Source: Desulfuromonas acetoxidans DSM 684 (lineage in GTDB: Bacteria; Desulfobacterota; Desulfuromonadia; Desulfuromonadales; Desulfuromonadaceae). Taken from it: 64,000 bases of DNA. The notes beneath the pieces were generated by a model. That model did not search any database. It was not told the DNA's origin and worked only from the letters and a program-made list of their open reading frames with translations. Shown here in pieces: positions 40,050-48,735 of the stretch (positions are counted from its first letter, which is position 1; each line of letters begins with the position of its first letter). Both the position numbers and the translations under genes were made by a program. The DNA lies in NCBI RefSeq assembly GCF_000167355.1, contig NZ_AAEW02000018.1, positions 1 through 64,000 of the forward strand, read 5' to 3'.

Positions 40050-40328
40050 TTATTTCTCTTGATGCTCTTCGATGGCATCGGTCACATCTTCTTTGACTTC
40101 AGCAGCACCTTCTTTCACATCTTCAACAGCCTCGTCCATCACCTCTCCGGCCTTTTCAAACATGCCTTTGGGATTAACGGTCTCTTCAACCGCATCCGTG
40201 GTCTGCTCAATGGTCTCATCGATCTTTTTGCCCGCCTTTTCCGCGGGACCTTCCTTTTCACAGCCGGTCACAGTCAAACAAAAAACAGTTGCCATAACGA
40301 CAAAAAAGCCAATGGTCGGGTTCATCAT
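40050..40328 (-). CDS. small lipoprotein with amphipathic helical repeats
   Basis: A 92-residue protein with a signal ending in the lipobox VTGC, then an acidic/Lys helix-forming body with recurring A/V-E/D-x-x-x-E units (KKIDETIEQTTDAVEETV; EVMDEAVEDVKEGAAEVKED). This resembles YtxH/CsbD-like stress proteins. ATG 40328 follows AAGGAGAAG; the longer upstream frame has no ribosome-binding site. It lies upstream of the Pmp3 gene on the same strand, separated by 14 bp, so the two probably form a stress operon. Confidence 0.7.
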   Translation of the reverse strand: MMNPTIGFFVVMATVFCLTVTGCEKEGPAEKAGKKIDETIEQTTDAVEETVNPKGMFEKAGEVMDEAVEDVKEGAAEVKEDVTDAIEEHQEK

Positions 40329-40525
40329 AGGGTCTCTTCTCCTTAAATGTGATTGCCAAAACACCGCCTCGACAGGAAAAGCCGGCAGCAGGCTTACTTT
40401 GCGGCAATCGGTGGTAGACTTATTTCTGAACCGGCAGACCATCCCCCTTCGGGACGAGCTGCTTACGTTATAACATAACAGAATTGTTGCTCACTGTGTC
40501 AAGAACAACCTGTTCAGGAGTCCTT

Positions 40526-41986
40526 ATGTCCCAGCCCGGCAGCGAACTGTTTTTTGCGGTACGACCCAAACTGATCGGTCATTATTTCGGTCAGTTCTGC
40601 CTGATTATGGCTGCCCTTAACCTGGTCACGCTGGTCGTCTCGCTGTTGACCGCCCCGGATTGGCGCATCTCGCTGAGCTATGCACTGATCATTCTCGGTC
40701 TGCTGCTGGCCTGGCTTGTATTGAAACGGCTGCGCGTCTCGCAACGGATGCAGATGAACGAAGCCATGGTGCTGGCTGCGCTGGTGTTTTTGGTGGTGCC
40801 GTTTATCATGACCATCCCGTTGTTGGTATCCGACATCCCGTTTATGGACGCCCTGTTTGAAACGGTGTCCTCCGTCACCACCACCGGCCTCAGCACCCTG
40901 CCCGGCATGGAGGGCAAGCCGCTGATTTTCACCTTCTCCCGCGCCTGGATGCAATGGTATGGCGGATTGGGCATTGTTGTCTTCTCCCTGGCGCTGGTGG
41001 TACGTCCCGGCCTGTCCGCCCTGCGCCTGGCGGCCATGGACGAACCGGACGATCTGGTCGGCGGCACCCGCGCCCATGCCCGACGAGTGGTGATTGTCTA
41101 TAGTGTGCTGACGTTGTCCGGCATCATACTGTGGCTGGTGTTGGGAGGATCACTACGCAACGGCGTGCTCTACATCCTCTCTGCGGTATCCACCGGCGGT
41201 TTTGCCCCAACCTCGGGCAGTTTTGCCGACCTTCCCCATGTGCGCTTGGCGTGGGTGGTCACCCTGACCACACTGGCTGGTGCCCTGCCATTGGCGCTGT
41301 ATCACCAAACATGGCGCGACGGGCTACGCCCGTTACTCGACAACGTTGAGCTGCGTCTGCTGATCCTGCTGATTGCAACCATGACCCTGCTGGTCACGCT
41401 GTCGATGTGGAGTTACGGCACCCCCTGGTCCACCGCCGTGCACCATGCGCCGCTGATGGTATGCTCGGCCCAGACCACGGCGGGTTTTTCCAGCCTTGAT
41501 CCGGCGGCACTTGATCCCGGCTCCAAGCTGCTGCTGATCCTGTCCATGCTCATCGGCGGCGGCGTTGGTTCTACCGCCGGTGGCTTCAAACTGCTGCGCC
41601 TGCTGGTGCTGCTGACGCTGATCCGCCACTTTGTCCGCACCATGAGTGTGCCGCCCAATACCGTGTTGCGGCAAAAACTCGGTAAAAAGGTGCTGGAACA
41701 GGATGACGTGCAGGATGCGCTGATGATCATCCTGCTGTTTATCGGTGCTATTGTGCTGTCGTGGCTGCCGTTTGTCGCCTACGGCTACGATCCGCTCAAT
41801 GCCCTGTTTGACGTAGTTTCCGCCACCGCCACCGTCGGCCTGTCCACCGGCATTGTCGGAGCGGACCTGCCCACCCCGCTTAAAGGGGTTTTGTGTGTCG
41901 ATATGTTCCTTGGCCGTCTGGAATGCGTGGCCTGGCTGATTTTCTTTTACCACCGGACCTGGTTCGGTAGAAAGCGAGACAACTGA
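40526..41986 (+). CDS. TrkH/KtrB-family potassium transporter
   Basis: A 486-residue protein with the four pore repeats of the Trk/Ktr/HKT superfamily: TVSSVTTTGLSTLPG, ILSAVSTGGFAPTSG, QTTAGFSSLD and VVSATATVGLSTGIVG, each contributing a filter Gly. ATG 40526 follows CAGGAG; the frame extends upstream to 40484 without a ribosome-binding site. The stop overlaps the start of the RCK gene by one base, so the channel and its regulator are co-translated. Confidence 0.93.
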   Translation: MSQPGSELFFAVRPKLIGHYFGQFCLIMAALNLVTLVVSLLTAPDWRISLSYALIILGLLLAWLVLKRLRVSQRMQMNEAMVLAALVFLVVPFIMTIPLLVSDIPFMDALFETVSSVTTTGLSTLPGMEGKPLIFTFSRAWMQWYGGLGIVVFSLALVVRPGLSALRLAAMDEPDDLVGGTRAHARRVVIVYSVLTLSGIILWLVLGGSLRNGVLYILSAVSTGGFAPTSGSFADLPHVRLAWVVTLTTLAGALPLALYHQTWRDGLRPLLDNVELRLLILLIATMTLLVTLSMWSYGTPWSTAVHHAPLMVCSAQTTAGFSSLDPAALDPGSKLLLILSMLIGGGVGSTAGGFKLLRLLVLLTLIRHFVRTMSVPPNTVLRQKLGKKVLEQDDVQDALMIILLFIGAIVLSWLPFVAYGYDPLNALFDVVSATATVGLSTGIVGADLPTPLKGVLCVDMFLGRLECVAWLIFFYHRTWFGRKRDN

Positions 41987-42660
41987 TGCGAATCGTCTTT
42001 GTCGGTGCCGGAGAACTCACCGTAGAAACCGCCTCTTTACTCATTGCACGCAAACATGAGGTGGTGATTATTGAAGAGGACAAGGAGCGCATTGAGGAGC
42101 TGACCGAAACGCTCGACTGCAGTTTTCTCCACGGCGACGGCAGCCGCCCCAACATCCTCAGTGAGGCCGGGCCGGAACACGCCGACTACCTGTTCTGCCT
42201 GACGGAAAATGATCAGTACAACATCATTGCCGCACTGGTGGGGCGTTCGTTAGGCTACGGCCATGTGGTGATCCAGATTCACAATGTCGACTACCTCACC
42301 ATCTGCCGCGAGCTGCGCCTTGAACATACCGTCACGCCATCGAAAACCATCAGCCGCTATCTGGCCGATACCGTGTCCGGGGTGGATGCCGTGGAACTGT
42401 CATCGATGATCAAATACGAGGCACGCTGCATCACGGTACAAATTACAGAAGACAATAAAGGCAAAATCTCCGACTTTGCCTTGCCCAAAGAGGCACGTAT
42501 CATCGGTATTTACCGCGATAAACAGTTTTTGATTGCCGATGCGGAAACTGTTCTCAAAGAGGATGATGAGGCGCTGATTCTGACCCATAGTAAGCATCTG
42601 TCGGAGTTGACGGAACGGTTTATTGAACAGGAGATCGAGGAGGAAGGGGAAGCGGATTGA
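41986..42660 (+). CDS. TrkA/KtrA-like RCK regulatory subunit
   Basis: A 224-residue protein: an N-terminal Rossmann RCK domain (MRIVFVGAGELTVETASLLI with GxGxxT, then VVIIEEDKERIEEL and FLHGDGSRPNILSEAG) and a C-terminal TrkA-C domain (about 140-210). Known partners gate TrkH/KtrB in response to ATP/ADP or NAD(H). A single RCK unit (about 220 aa) suggests a KtrA-type ring rather than the double-RCK TrkA of enterics. Confidence 0.9.
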   Translation: MRIVFVGAGELTVETASLLIARKHEVVIIEEDKERIEELTETLDCSFLHGDGSRPNILSEAGPEHADYLFCLTENDQYNIIAALVGRSLGYGHVVIQIHNVDYLTICRELRLEHTVTPSKTISRYLADTVSGVDAVELSSMIKYEARCITVQITEDNKGKISDFALPKEARIIGIYRDKQFLIADAETVLKEDDEALILTHSKHLSELTERFIEQEIEEEGEAD

Positions 42661-42677
42661 CCGATATGGTCTAGCGT

Positions 42678-43246
42678 TCTAAGTCAAGGTCAAGGTCAAG
42701 GTCGCCGGGTTTCGTCCCGGCAGCCGACATACTTTTGACTGGCCGCTCAAAAGTATGCAAAAGCCAGCTTAACTTCTCCTGAACCTAAACTCATCGACCA
42801 TGCGTCTGTTTCTGTCATGCTTCACTGATTCGGCTCGCCTCAACAAAGAGAATATTGGATAAACACGTCCTGTGTTTCCCAATAAACGCAAGCCGAAAAT
42901 GCGATTTCCGTCTTGCTTACACCATCAAAGATGGTGGTCGCCCGTCCATGGCCTCCACAGACGGTTTTCAGCCGTCTGTCAGCTCGGCAAATCGTGCAAC
43001 TCATCAGCTTTGGCGTAAAACGTTGATAATCGTCTTATGTCTTTCTCTCTTTTTTCCGTGGCACCGATCTAACGGGTGGGACGGAGCCCACCCTTCAGTA
43101 GTGTGTTATTTAGCACCCCAGCCCTTCCGCACTGCAGCGCCGAACACAACGAGTGTCGTCGTGTGGGCGCGAAAGCCCACGTCACGTGCGTACTTGATTG
43201 CGCAAACGGATGAATTCCGCCGAATCAATAGGTTCCAGATAACGAT
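42678..43246 (+). repeat. dispersed ~0.6-kb repeat, copy with internal insertion
   Basis: It carries the same landmarks as the copies at 38481-39850 (GTCGCCGGGTTTCGTCCCGG, CAAAAGTATGCAAAAGCCAG, GTGGGCGCGAAAGCCCACGT). About 150 bp of unrelated sequence (42841-42990) interrupts it. It fills the gap between the Trk genes and the ars promoter. No supported gene. Confidence 0.75.
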
Positions 43247-43281
43247 CCACGGAAAAAGAATAATCCTAACCTGAAAAAAAC

Positions 43282-43331
43282 TTGCCCATCCCCATTTTAT
43301 ACTTTATATAGTTAGCTAATTGGCTAACTAT
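43282..43331 (+). promoter_or_regulatory. ars promoter and palindromic operator
   Basis: TTGCCC (43282-43287), a 17-bp spacer and TATATA (43305-43310) form a promoter. It overlaps the perfect 9-bp inverted repeat ATAGTTAGC (43308-43316) / GCTAACTAT (43323-43331), 6 bp apart. This is the typical position for an ArsR dimer to block RNA polymerase, implying autoregulation relieved by arsenite. Confidence 0.75.
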
Positions 43332-43358
43332 GCAACAGATAGATTAAGGAGCTGATCC

Positions 43359-43721
43359 ATGGAGTCCATTTCACAACTGTTTAAAGCACTCGGCGACCAG
43401 AACCGCCTTCGGGTAGTTGCCGCCCTGCTTGAATACGACGAGCTGTGCGCCTGCCAGCTTACCGAGTTTTTGCAAATCACGGCAGCGACGGCATCACGTC
43501 ATATGGGCGTGCTGGTGGCGTCCGGCCTGGTCAGCAGCCGTAAGGAAAGCCGCTGGGTTTATTACCGTTTGACCCAAAAATCTCGACCGTTGCTGGAGAT
43601 GCTGGATTGGTTATCGCGCCAACTGAAAAACGACACGACCATCAAGCAGGATCGCAAAACACTGGCGGAAATCACCTCCTGCGACAAAAACGATCTTTGC
43701 AAAAGACACAACACCCCCTGA
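43359..43721 (+). CDS. arsR: ArsR-family arsenic-responsive repressor
   Basis: A 120-residue winged-helix repressor. Metal-site candidates lie in ELCACQLTEFL (about 28-38), the place of the ELCVCDL-type As(III) site, although only two Cys occur there and a further Cys pair is near the C terminus (CDKNDLC). The recognition helix is ITAATASRHMGVLVASGLV. GGAG precedes the ATG and the operator lies about 30 bp upstream. It is the first gene of arsR-arsC-acr3. Confidence 0.9.
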   Translation: MESISQLFKALGDQNRLRVVAALLEYDELCACQLTEFLQITAATASRHMGVLVASGLVSSRKESRWVYYRLTQKSRPLLEMLDWLSRQLKNDTTIKQDRKTLAEITSCDKNDLCKRHNTP

Positions 43722-43740
43722 TCAATAAGGAGCCAACCCC

Positions 43741-44187
43741 ATGAGTAGCAAATTGAAACTGTTATTTCTCTGTACCGGCAATTCCTGCCGCAGTCAGATG
43801 GCCGAAGGCTGGACCCGCCATCTTAAAGGCGATGTGATTGACGTCTACTCCGCCGGGATTGAAACCCACGGCCTCAATCCCAACGCCGTTAAAGTGATGG
43901 CCGAAGCCGGTGTGGATATATCCAGCCACCGCTCCCAGCATATCGATGAGTTCAAAGAGATCGCCATTGATGTCGTGGTCACGGTGTGCGGTCACGCCCA
44001 CGAAACCTGTCCGTATTTTCCGGCCAATTGCAAAGTGGTTCATGTCGGCTTTGACGATCCCCCCAAAATGGCCAAAGAGCTGGCCGAACAAGGGGCCTCG
44101 CAAGAACAGCAACTGGACTGTTACCGCACCGTGCGCGACCAGATCAAAGCCTTTGTCGAAACCCTGCCCTCATCCGTCATGGAGTAA
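43741..44187 (+). CDS. arsC: arsenate reductase, low-MW phosphatase / thioredoxin type
   Basis: A 148-residue protein with the PTPase-like P-loop CTGNSCRSQMAEGW (Cys about 11) and the downstream redox pair in VTVCGHAHETCPYFP (about 82 and 89), plus HVGFDDPPK. This is the Staphylococcus/Bacillus ArsC type, which reduces arsenate to arsenite with thioredoxin. AAGGAG precedes the ATG. Confidence 0.94.
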   Translation: MSSKLKLLFLCTGNSCRSQMAEGWTRHLKGDVIDVYSAGIETHGLNPNAVKVMAEAGVDISSHRSQHIDEFKEIAIDVVVTVCGHAHETCPYFPANCKVVHVGFDDPPKMAKELAEQGASQEQQLDCYRTVRDQIKAFVETLPSSVME

Positions 44188-44190
44188 CGC

Positions 44191-45378
44191 ATGCACAGTG
44201 AAACACCGTTGGACAACACCCGTAAAATGACCAGCCTGTTTGAACGCTACCTGACCCTGTGGGTCGGCCTGTGCATCATCGGCGGTATCCTGCTGGGCAA
44301 AGTCGCCCCCAATCTGGCCAGCTCCCTCGACAATATGGCGATCCAGGTCAACGGCGCGCCCGTGGTTTCCATCCCCATTGCCATCTGCCTGTTTTTCATG
44401 ATGTATCCCATCATGGTCAAAATCGATTTTGCCAGCGTCGTCAAAGCCGGGAAGAGCGGTAAGCCGGTCTTTCTCACCCTGTTTCTCAACTGGGCAATCA
44501 AGCCCTTTACCATGTACGCCATTGCCATGCTGTTTCTCGGTATTCTGCTCAAAAGCTTCATCGGTGCCGATGCCGTCGACCTGGTGAAAATGCCCTTCGG
44601 CCTTGACCTGCCGGTAGGTGCCAGCCACGGTGCCGGACTCGTCGTGCTGCACGATGGCGTAAAAATGCTGCAAATCCCGTTGTGGCGCAGCTACTTTGCC
44701 GGTTGCATCCTGCTCGGCATTGCCCCCTGCACCGCCATGGTGCTGGTGTGGGGCTATCTGGCGCGGGGCAACGACGGCCTCACCCTGGTAATGGTCGCCA
44801 TCAACTCGCTAACCATGCTGTTGCTCTATGGCGTACTCGGCGGCTTTCTGCTCGGTGTCGGCCAACTGCCGGTGCCCTGGCAGGCACTGCTGCTGTCCGT
44901 CGCTATTTACGTCGCCCTGCCGTTGGTTGCAGGCTACTTTTCCCGCAAATGGATCATTGCCCATAAGGGCGAGCACTGGTTTAAGGAGAAGTTTCTCCAT
45001 GTGCTGACGCCGGTCACGATCAGCGCCCTGCTGTTGACCCTGGTGCTGCTGTTCAGCTTTAAAGGGGAAACCATCCTCGCCAATCCGCTGACCATTGTCT
45101 GGATCTCGATCCCGCTGTTTTTGCAGACAGTGCTGATTTTCACCCTTGGCTATGTGGCGGCGAAGCTGTTAAAACTCGACTATGCCGACGCGGCTCCGGC
45201 AGCCATGATTGGCGCCTCGAACCACTTTGAGGTGGCCATTGCCACGGCGGTCATGCTGTTTGGCCTGTCGTCGGGTGCGGCCCTGGCCACGGTTGTCGGC
45301 GTCTTGATTGAAGTACCGGTGATGCTGATGCTGGTGGGGATCTGCAAACGCACAACCGGATGGTTTGAACACTCGTAG
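44191..45378 (+). CDS. acr3: ACR3-family arsenite efflux permease
   Basis: A 395-residue protein with ten predicted membrane segments and the ACR3 hallmarks [18 protein letters not shown] (essential Cys, about 177), the conserved Asn region of helix 9 and [19 protein letters not shown] near the end. It starts 3 bp after arsC. Known ACR3 exports As(III) using the proton gradient. The segment [18 protein letters not shown] is longer than usual. Confidence 0.93.
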   Translation: MHSETPLDNTRKMTSLFERYLTLWVGLCIIGGILLGKVAPNLASSLDNMAIQVNGAPVVSIPIAICLFFMMYPIMVKIDFASVVKAGKSGKPVFLTLFLNWAIKPFTMYAIAMLFLGILLKSFIGADAVDLVKMPFGLDLPVGASHGAGLVVLHDGVKMLQIPLWRSYFAGCILLGIAPCTAMVLVWGYLARGNDGLTLVMVAINSLTMLLLYGVLGGFLLGVGQLPVPWQALLLSVAIYVALPLVAGYFSRKWIIAHKGEHWFKEKFLHVLTPVTISALLLTLVLLFSFKGETILANPLTIVWISIPLFLQTVLIFTLGYVAAKLLKLDYADAAPAAMIGASNHFEVAIATAVMLFGLSSGAALATVVGVLIEVPVMLMLVGICKRTTGWFEHS

Positions 45379-45403
45379 CAGAGAAGATGAGGTGGCCAAG
45401 GCG

Positions 45404-46111
45404 ATGAGCAACGGCAACCAACCACAGCGATTGATTGCCATCGGCGATCTGCATGGTCAACGCGATATGCTGCGCCGATTGCTCAATGTCGTCCAGCCAA
45501 GCGCCGCTGATCAGCTGGTGTTTCTCGGTGACTATATTGATCGCGGCCCGGACAGTTGCGGTTTACTCTCCTACCTCATCGCCCTGCAACAACGCTTTCC
45601 CGACACCGTCTTTCTGCGTGGCAACCACGATCAAATGTTGCTTGATGCGCTGGTCGAGGTTGGCCTACGCCATGATGTGCGCCTGCGCGAAATCTGCTCA
45701 CGCTATCAGGAGGACGTCGGATCTTTTTCCGATATCGATATTTTCTACAGCAACGGCGGCCGGGCCACGTTGGCCAGTTACGAAACCACGAAACTCAGCG
45801 ATATCCCCCAAGAACACGTCGCCTTTCTGGAGAGCACCCGGCTGTGGTGGCCATGTGATCCGTTTGTCTTTGTCCACGCCGGGCTTCAGCCCGGCATCCC
45901 GGTGGAGAAGCAATCGATCTTTACCCTGCTGTGGGCGCGTAACTTACCGCCAAGCGATGATGGCATTATTCAGGTGGTTGGGCATAGTCCGACGGCAAAT
46001 AACTGGCCGACGTTTGATGCGGGGCGTTATGCGATGGATACCGGGGCCGGGCATCATCGGGTTTTGACGGCTTGTGATGTGTTGACGCAGCAGGTTTGGC
46101 AAGTTTCGTAA
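45404..46111 (+). CDS. PPP-type metallophosphatase (serine/threonine phosphatase-like)
   Basis: A 235-residue protein with all metallophosphoesterase motifs: GDLHG (about 15), GDYIDRG (about 46), RGNHD (about 73), FVHAGLQPG (about 160) and a late GHSP (about 195). It belongs with bacterial PPP phosphatases such as PrpA or diadenosine tetraphosphatase-like enzymes; the substrate is unknown. ATG 45404 (or GTG 45392) is preferred over the overlapping start at 45365, inside acr3. Confidence 0.88.
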   Translation: MSNGNQPQRLIAIGDLHGQRDMLRRLLNVVQPSAADQLVFLGDYIDRGPDSCGLLSYLIALQQRFPDTVFLRGNHDQMLLDALVEVGLRHDVRLREICSRYQEDVGSFSDIDIFYSNGGRATLASYETTKLSDIPQEHVAFLESTRLWWPCDPFVFVHAGLQPGIPVEKQSIFTLLWARNLPPSDDGIIQVVGHSPTANNWPTFDAGRYAMDTGAGHHRVLTACDVLTQQVWQVS

Positions 46112-46152
46112 GCGACGATTGCTCTTCGCCCCAATAATTCAGCAGTACCGCT

Positions 46153-46700
46153 CTTAAGAACTTCATCCGTTCACATCACTTGGTACGCACGTGACGTGGG
46201 CTTCCGCGCCCACACGTCGGGCCACATTTTGCGTCGACAAAAGTGGCGCAAAATCGACTCCCGACCATTGCGCCCTACGGGTTCCCTCACTGCATTCGCT
46301 TACGCTGAGATGTCGGCAAAAACTCGCCCTGTGTACCACAGTCCTCAAACAGTTTGCCGACGACCATCACAGCGACGCTCTTTCTGTTCGGCGCTGCTGA
46401 ACGGGAGGGCTTGGTTGCAAAATAAAGAAGATGTAGCGAAGGGGATGCCACGGAAGAAATAAAGAGAGACGCAAGATTGTTATCACGGTTTTACGCCATG
46501 GTTGATGAGTAGCAGGATTCGTCGTTCTAAAGGGCGGCGAGCCGAATCTGTAACGCAGACGGGAAATCGACTCATTTCAGGTGGGTTTGCGACCCCCGGA
46601 GGGCCGGGTCTAAAAAGCCGGTTTTGCATCCTTTTGTCGGCTTACAAAAGGATGGCGCAAGCCGGGGCGCTTCCCGGCGGTTTTGACTTTGGTCTTGATC
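46153..46700 (-). repeat. dispersed ~0.6-kb repeat, inverted copy
   Basis: It reads as the reverse complement of the 38.5-39.8 kb units (GACGTGGGCTTCCGCGCCCA near 46194; GACTCCCG...CCCTCACT near 46256; AAGGGCGGCGAGCCGAATC near 46539), degenerating toward 46700. It fills the gap between the phosphatase and the dehydrogenase. Confidence 0.7.
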
Positions 46701-46834
46701 GTAAGATTCAAACGCACATAGTCCCCGAAAAAATCAATGTACCCTTTTTCCCGCCATCAGAAGAAACATCCGTTTTCTCTGTTATTTTTTAAATAAGCGC
46801 CTCATCCCTGCTCACCATCAGAAAGGCTGCCGCC

Positions 46835-47946
46835 ATGGAAGACATTTTCAAATTCTATGATGATCTCGGCCCGACCAAGATCCTGCATATCTATGAACCT
46901 TCGCTCAACCTGAAAGCGGTTCTTGTGGTGGATAATGTCGCAGCCGGGCCTGCCATTGGTGGCCTGCGCATGGCTCCCGATGTCAGTACCGAAGAGTGCT
47001 GCCGTCTGGCGCGAGCCATGACCTTGAAAAATGCGGCTGCGGGCCTACCACATGGCGGCGGCAAGGCCGTGCTCTATGGCGATCCGAAAATGCCACACGA
47101 CCAGAAAGAATGCCTGATCCGCGCCGTGGCCAATGCCCTGCGCGACATCAAAGAATATATCGTCGGCCCGGACATGGGCACCGATGAAGAGTGTATGGCC
47201 TGGGTGCAGGATGAGATTGGTCGCTCCGTTGGTCTGCCGCGTGAGATTGGCGGCATTCCCCTTGATGAGATCGGCGCCACCGGCTGGGGCTGTTTCACGC
47301 GACGGAGGTGGCATTGGAGGCGTGTGATTTCGGTCTCGACGGTGCCCGCGTTGTGGTGCAGGGATTCGGAGCCGTGGGCAAACATGCCGCCCGCTTTCTG
47401 ACCGAGCACGGCGCGATCCTGGTAGGAGCGGCAGATTCACAAGGCACCATCTACAACGCCCAGGGGCTCAACATCGACCACCTTGCTGAACTCAAGGCCA
47501 ACGGCAAAAGTATCACCGCTTATAAGGATGGTCAGCACGGCACCAAAGACGCTATTCTCGACATGGAGTGCGATATCTGGATTCCCGCTGCCCGCCCCGA
47601 TGTGATTCACGAAGATAATGCCGAACGCCTCAAAGCCCGCCTCGTGGTCGAAGGGGCGAATATCCCCATCACCCATAATGCAGAGAGGATTCTTCATCAA
47701 CGCGGCATCCTGTGTATTCCTGATTTTATTGCCAACGCCGGTGGCGTGATCTGCGCCGCTATGGAATATGAAGGGGCCACGGAATCGGCGGCGCTCGAAG
47801 CGATTGAGGAAAAGTTGCGTCACAATACTCGCAATGTTCTGGATGGCGTTAAACGAAAAGGGATTTTGCCCCGAGAGGCGGCTGTGGAGCTTGCAGTTCA
47901 ACGGGTGAAAAAGGCGGGGTCGTTTCGGCGTTGGAATGTGTTTTGA
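46835..47946 (+). pseudogene. leucine/phenylalanine/valine-type dehydrogenase, single frameshift
   Basis: The first frame (46835 to about 47290) has the substrate domain, with the catalytic Lys regions TLKNAAAGLPHGGGKAV and YIVGPDMGTDEE. It then runs into nonsense after GATGWG. The second frame resumes from LFHATEVALEACDF with the NAD-binding domain (VVVQGFGAVGKHAARFL) and the family C terminus (WIPAARPDVI; EGANIPIT; IPDFIANAGGV). Adding one base in the G-run at about 47286-47290 restores a normal product of about 370 residues. It is either a real one-base deletion or a sequencing error; nothing else is decayed. Confidence 0.85.
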
Positions 47947-47984
47947 GCTATCTTCCCGCCCAGGGTTCAGCATGACCGCTCTTA

Positions 47985-48605
47985 AAAGCTTCATCCGTTC
48001 ACGTTATCTGGTACGCACATGACGTGGGCTTCCGCGCCCACACCTCGGGCCCCTTTTGCGTCGACAAAAGTGGCGTAAAATCGACTTCCGTCATTGCACC
48101 CTGCCGGGTTCCCTCTCTACATTCGCTTACGCTGAAATGTCGGCAAAAACTCGCTACCGCTCAAACAGTTTGCCGACGACCATCTCAGCGACACTCACTA
48201 CGTTCGGTGCTGCAGAACGGAAGGGCTGGGATGCTAAATAACACACGACTGGAGGGCGGGCACCGTCCAGCCCGTTCGATCGGTGCCACGGAAAAAAGAG
48301 AGAAAGACATAAGACTATTATCAACGTTTTACGCCATAGATGATGAGTTGCACGATTTGCCGAGCTAAAGGGAGGCAAGCCGAATCTGTGAAGTAAAATG
48401 GAAACAGACACAGTGTTGGTGGATCCAGGTTCAGGAGAAGTTCAAGCTGGTTTTTGCATACTTTTGAGCGGCAAGTCAAAAGTATGTCGGCTGCCGGGAC
48501 GAACTCCGGCGACCTTGACTTTGGTCCTGTGTTTCAGTAGTTCGTCATTCGGAACTGATCGCGCTGGCGAACTTCATCCGTTCAGCGCTGCAGTACGGAA
48601 GTGCC
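47985..48605 (-). repeat. dispersed ~0.6-kb repeat, inverted copy plus fragment
   Basis: A full-length inverted copy (47985-48528, ending with TGCCGGGACGAACTCCGGCG) is followed by the start of another (about 48540-48605, CATTCGGAACTGATCGC then CTTCATCCGTTCA). It lies between the dehydrogenase and the cytochrome gene. The open frames are repeat artefacts. Confidence 0.75.
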
Positions 48606-48735
48606 GGGCAATGCCCCTCATCATCCTCATAAATACTGAATACAGCAACGGCATGACATCATCGTTAAAGCATGCTAAAACAAATTGTTCCGTTTCACTT
48701 CATCAGCCCTCCTCCACTTCAGAAAGGACGCCATC

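Noticed and set aside
42855-43274. 139-codon plus-strand frame before arsR
   Set aside because: Lies in a dispersed-repeat copy, has no ribosome-binding site and is broken in other copies.
46163-48411. Short frames flanking the dehydrogenase (e.g. 46502-46792, 48154-48411)
   Set aside because: Inverted copies of the same repeat, with no family resemblance.
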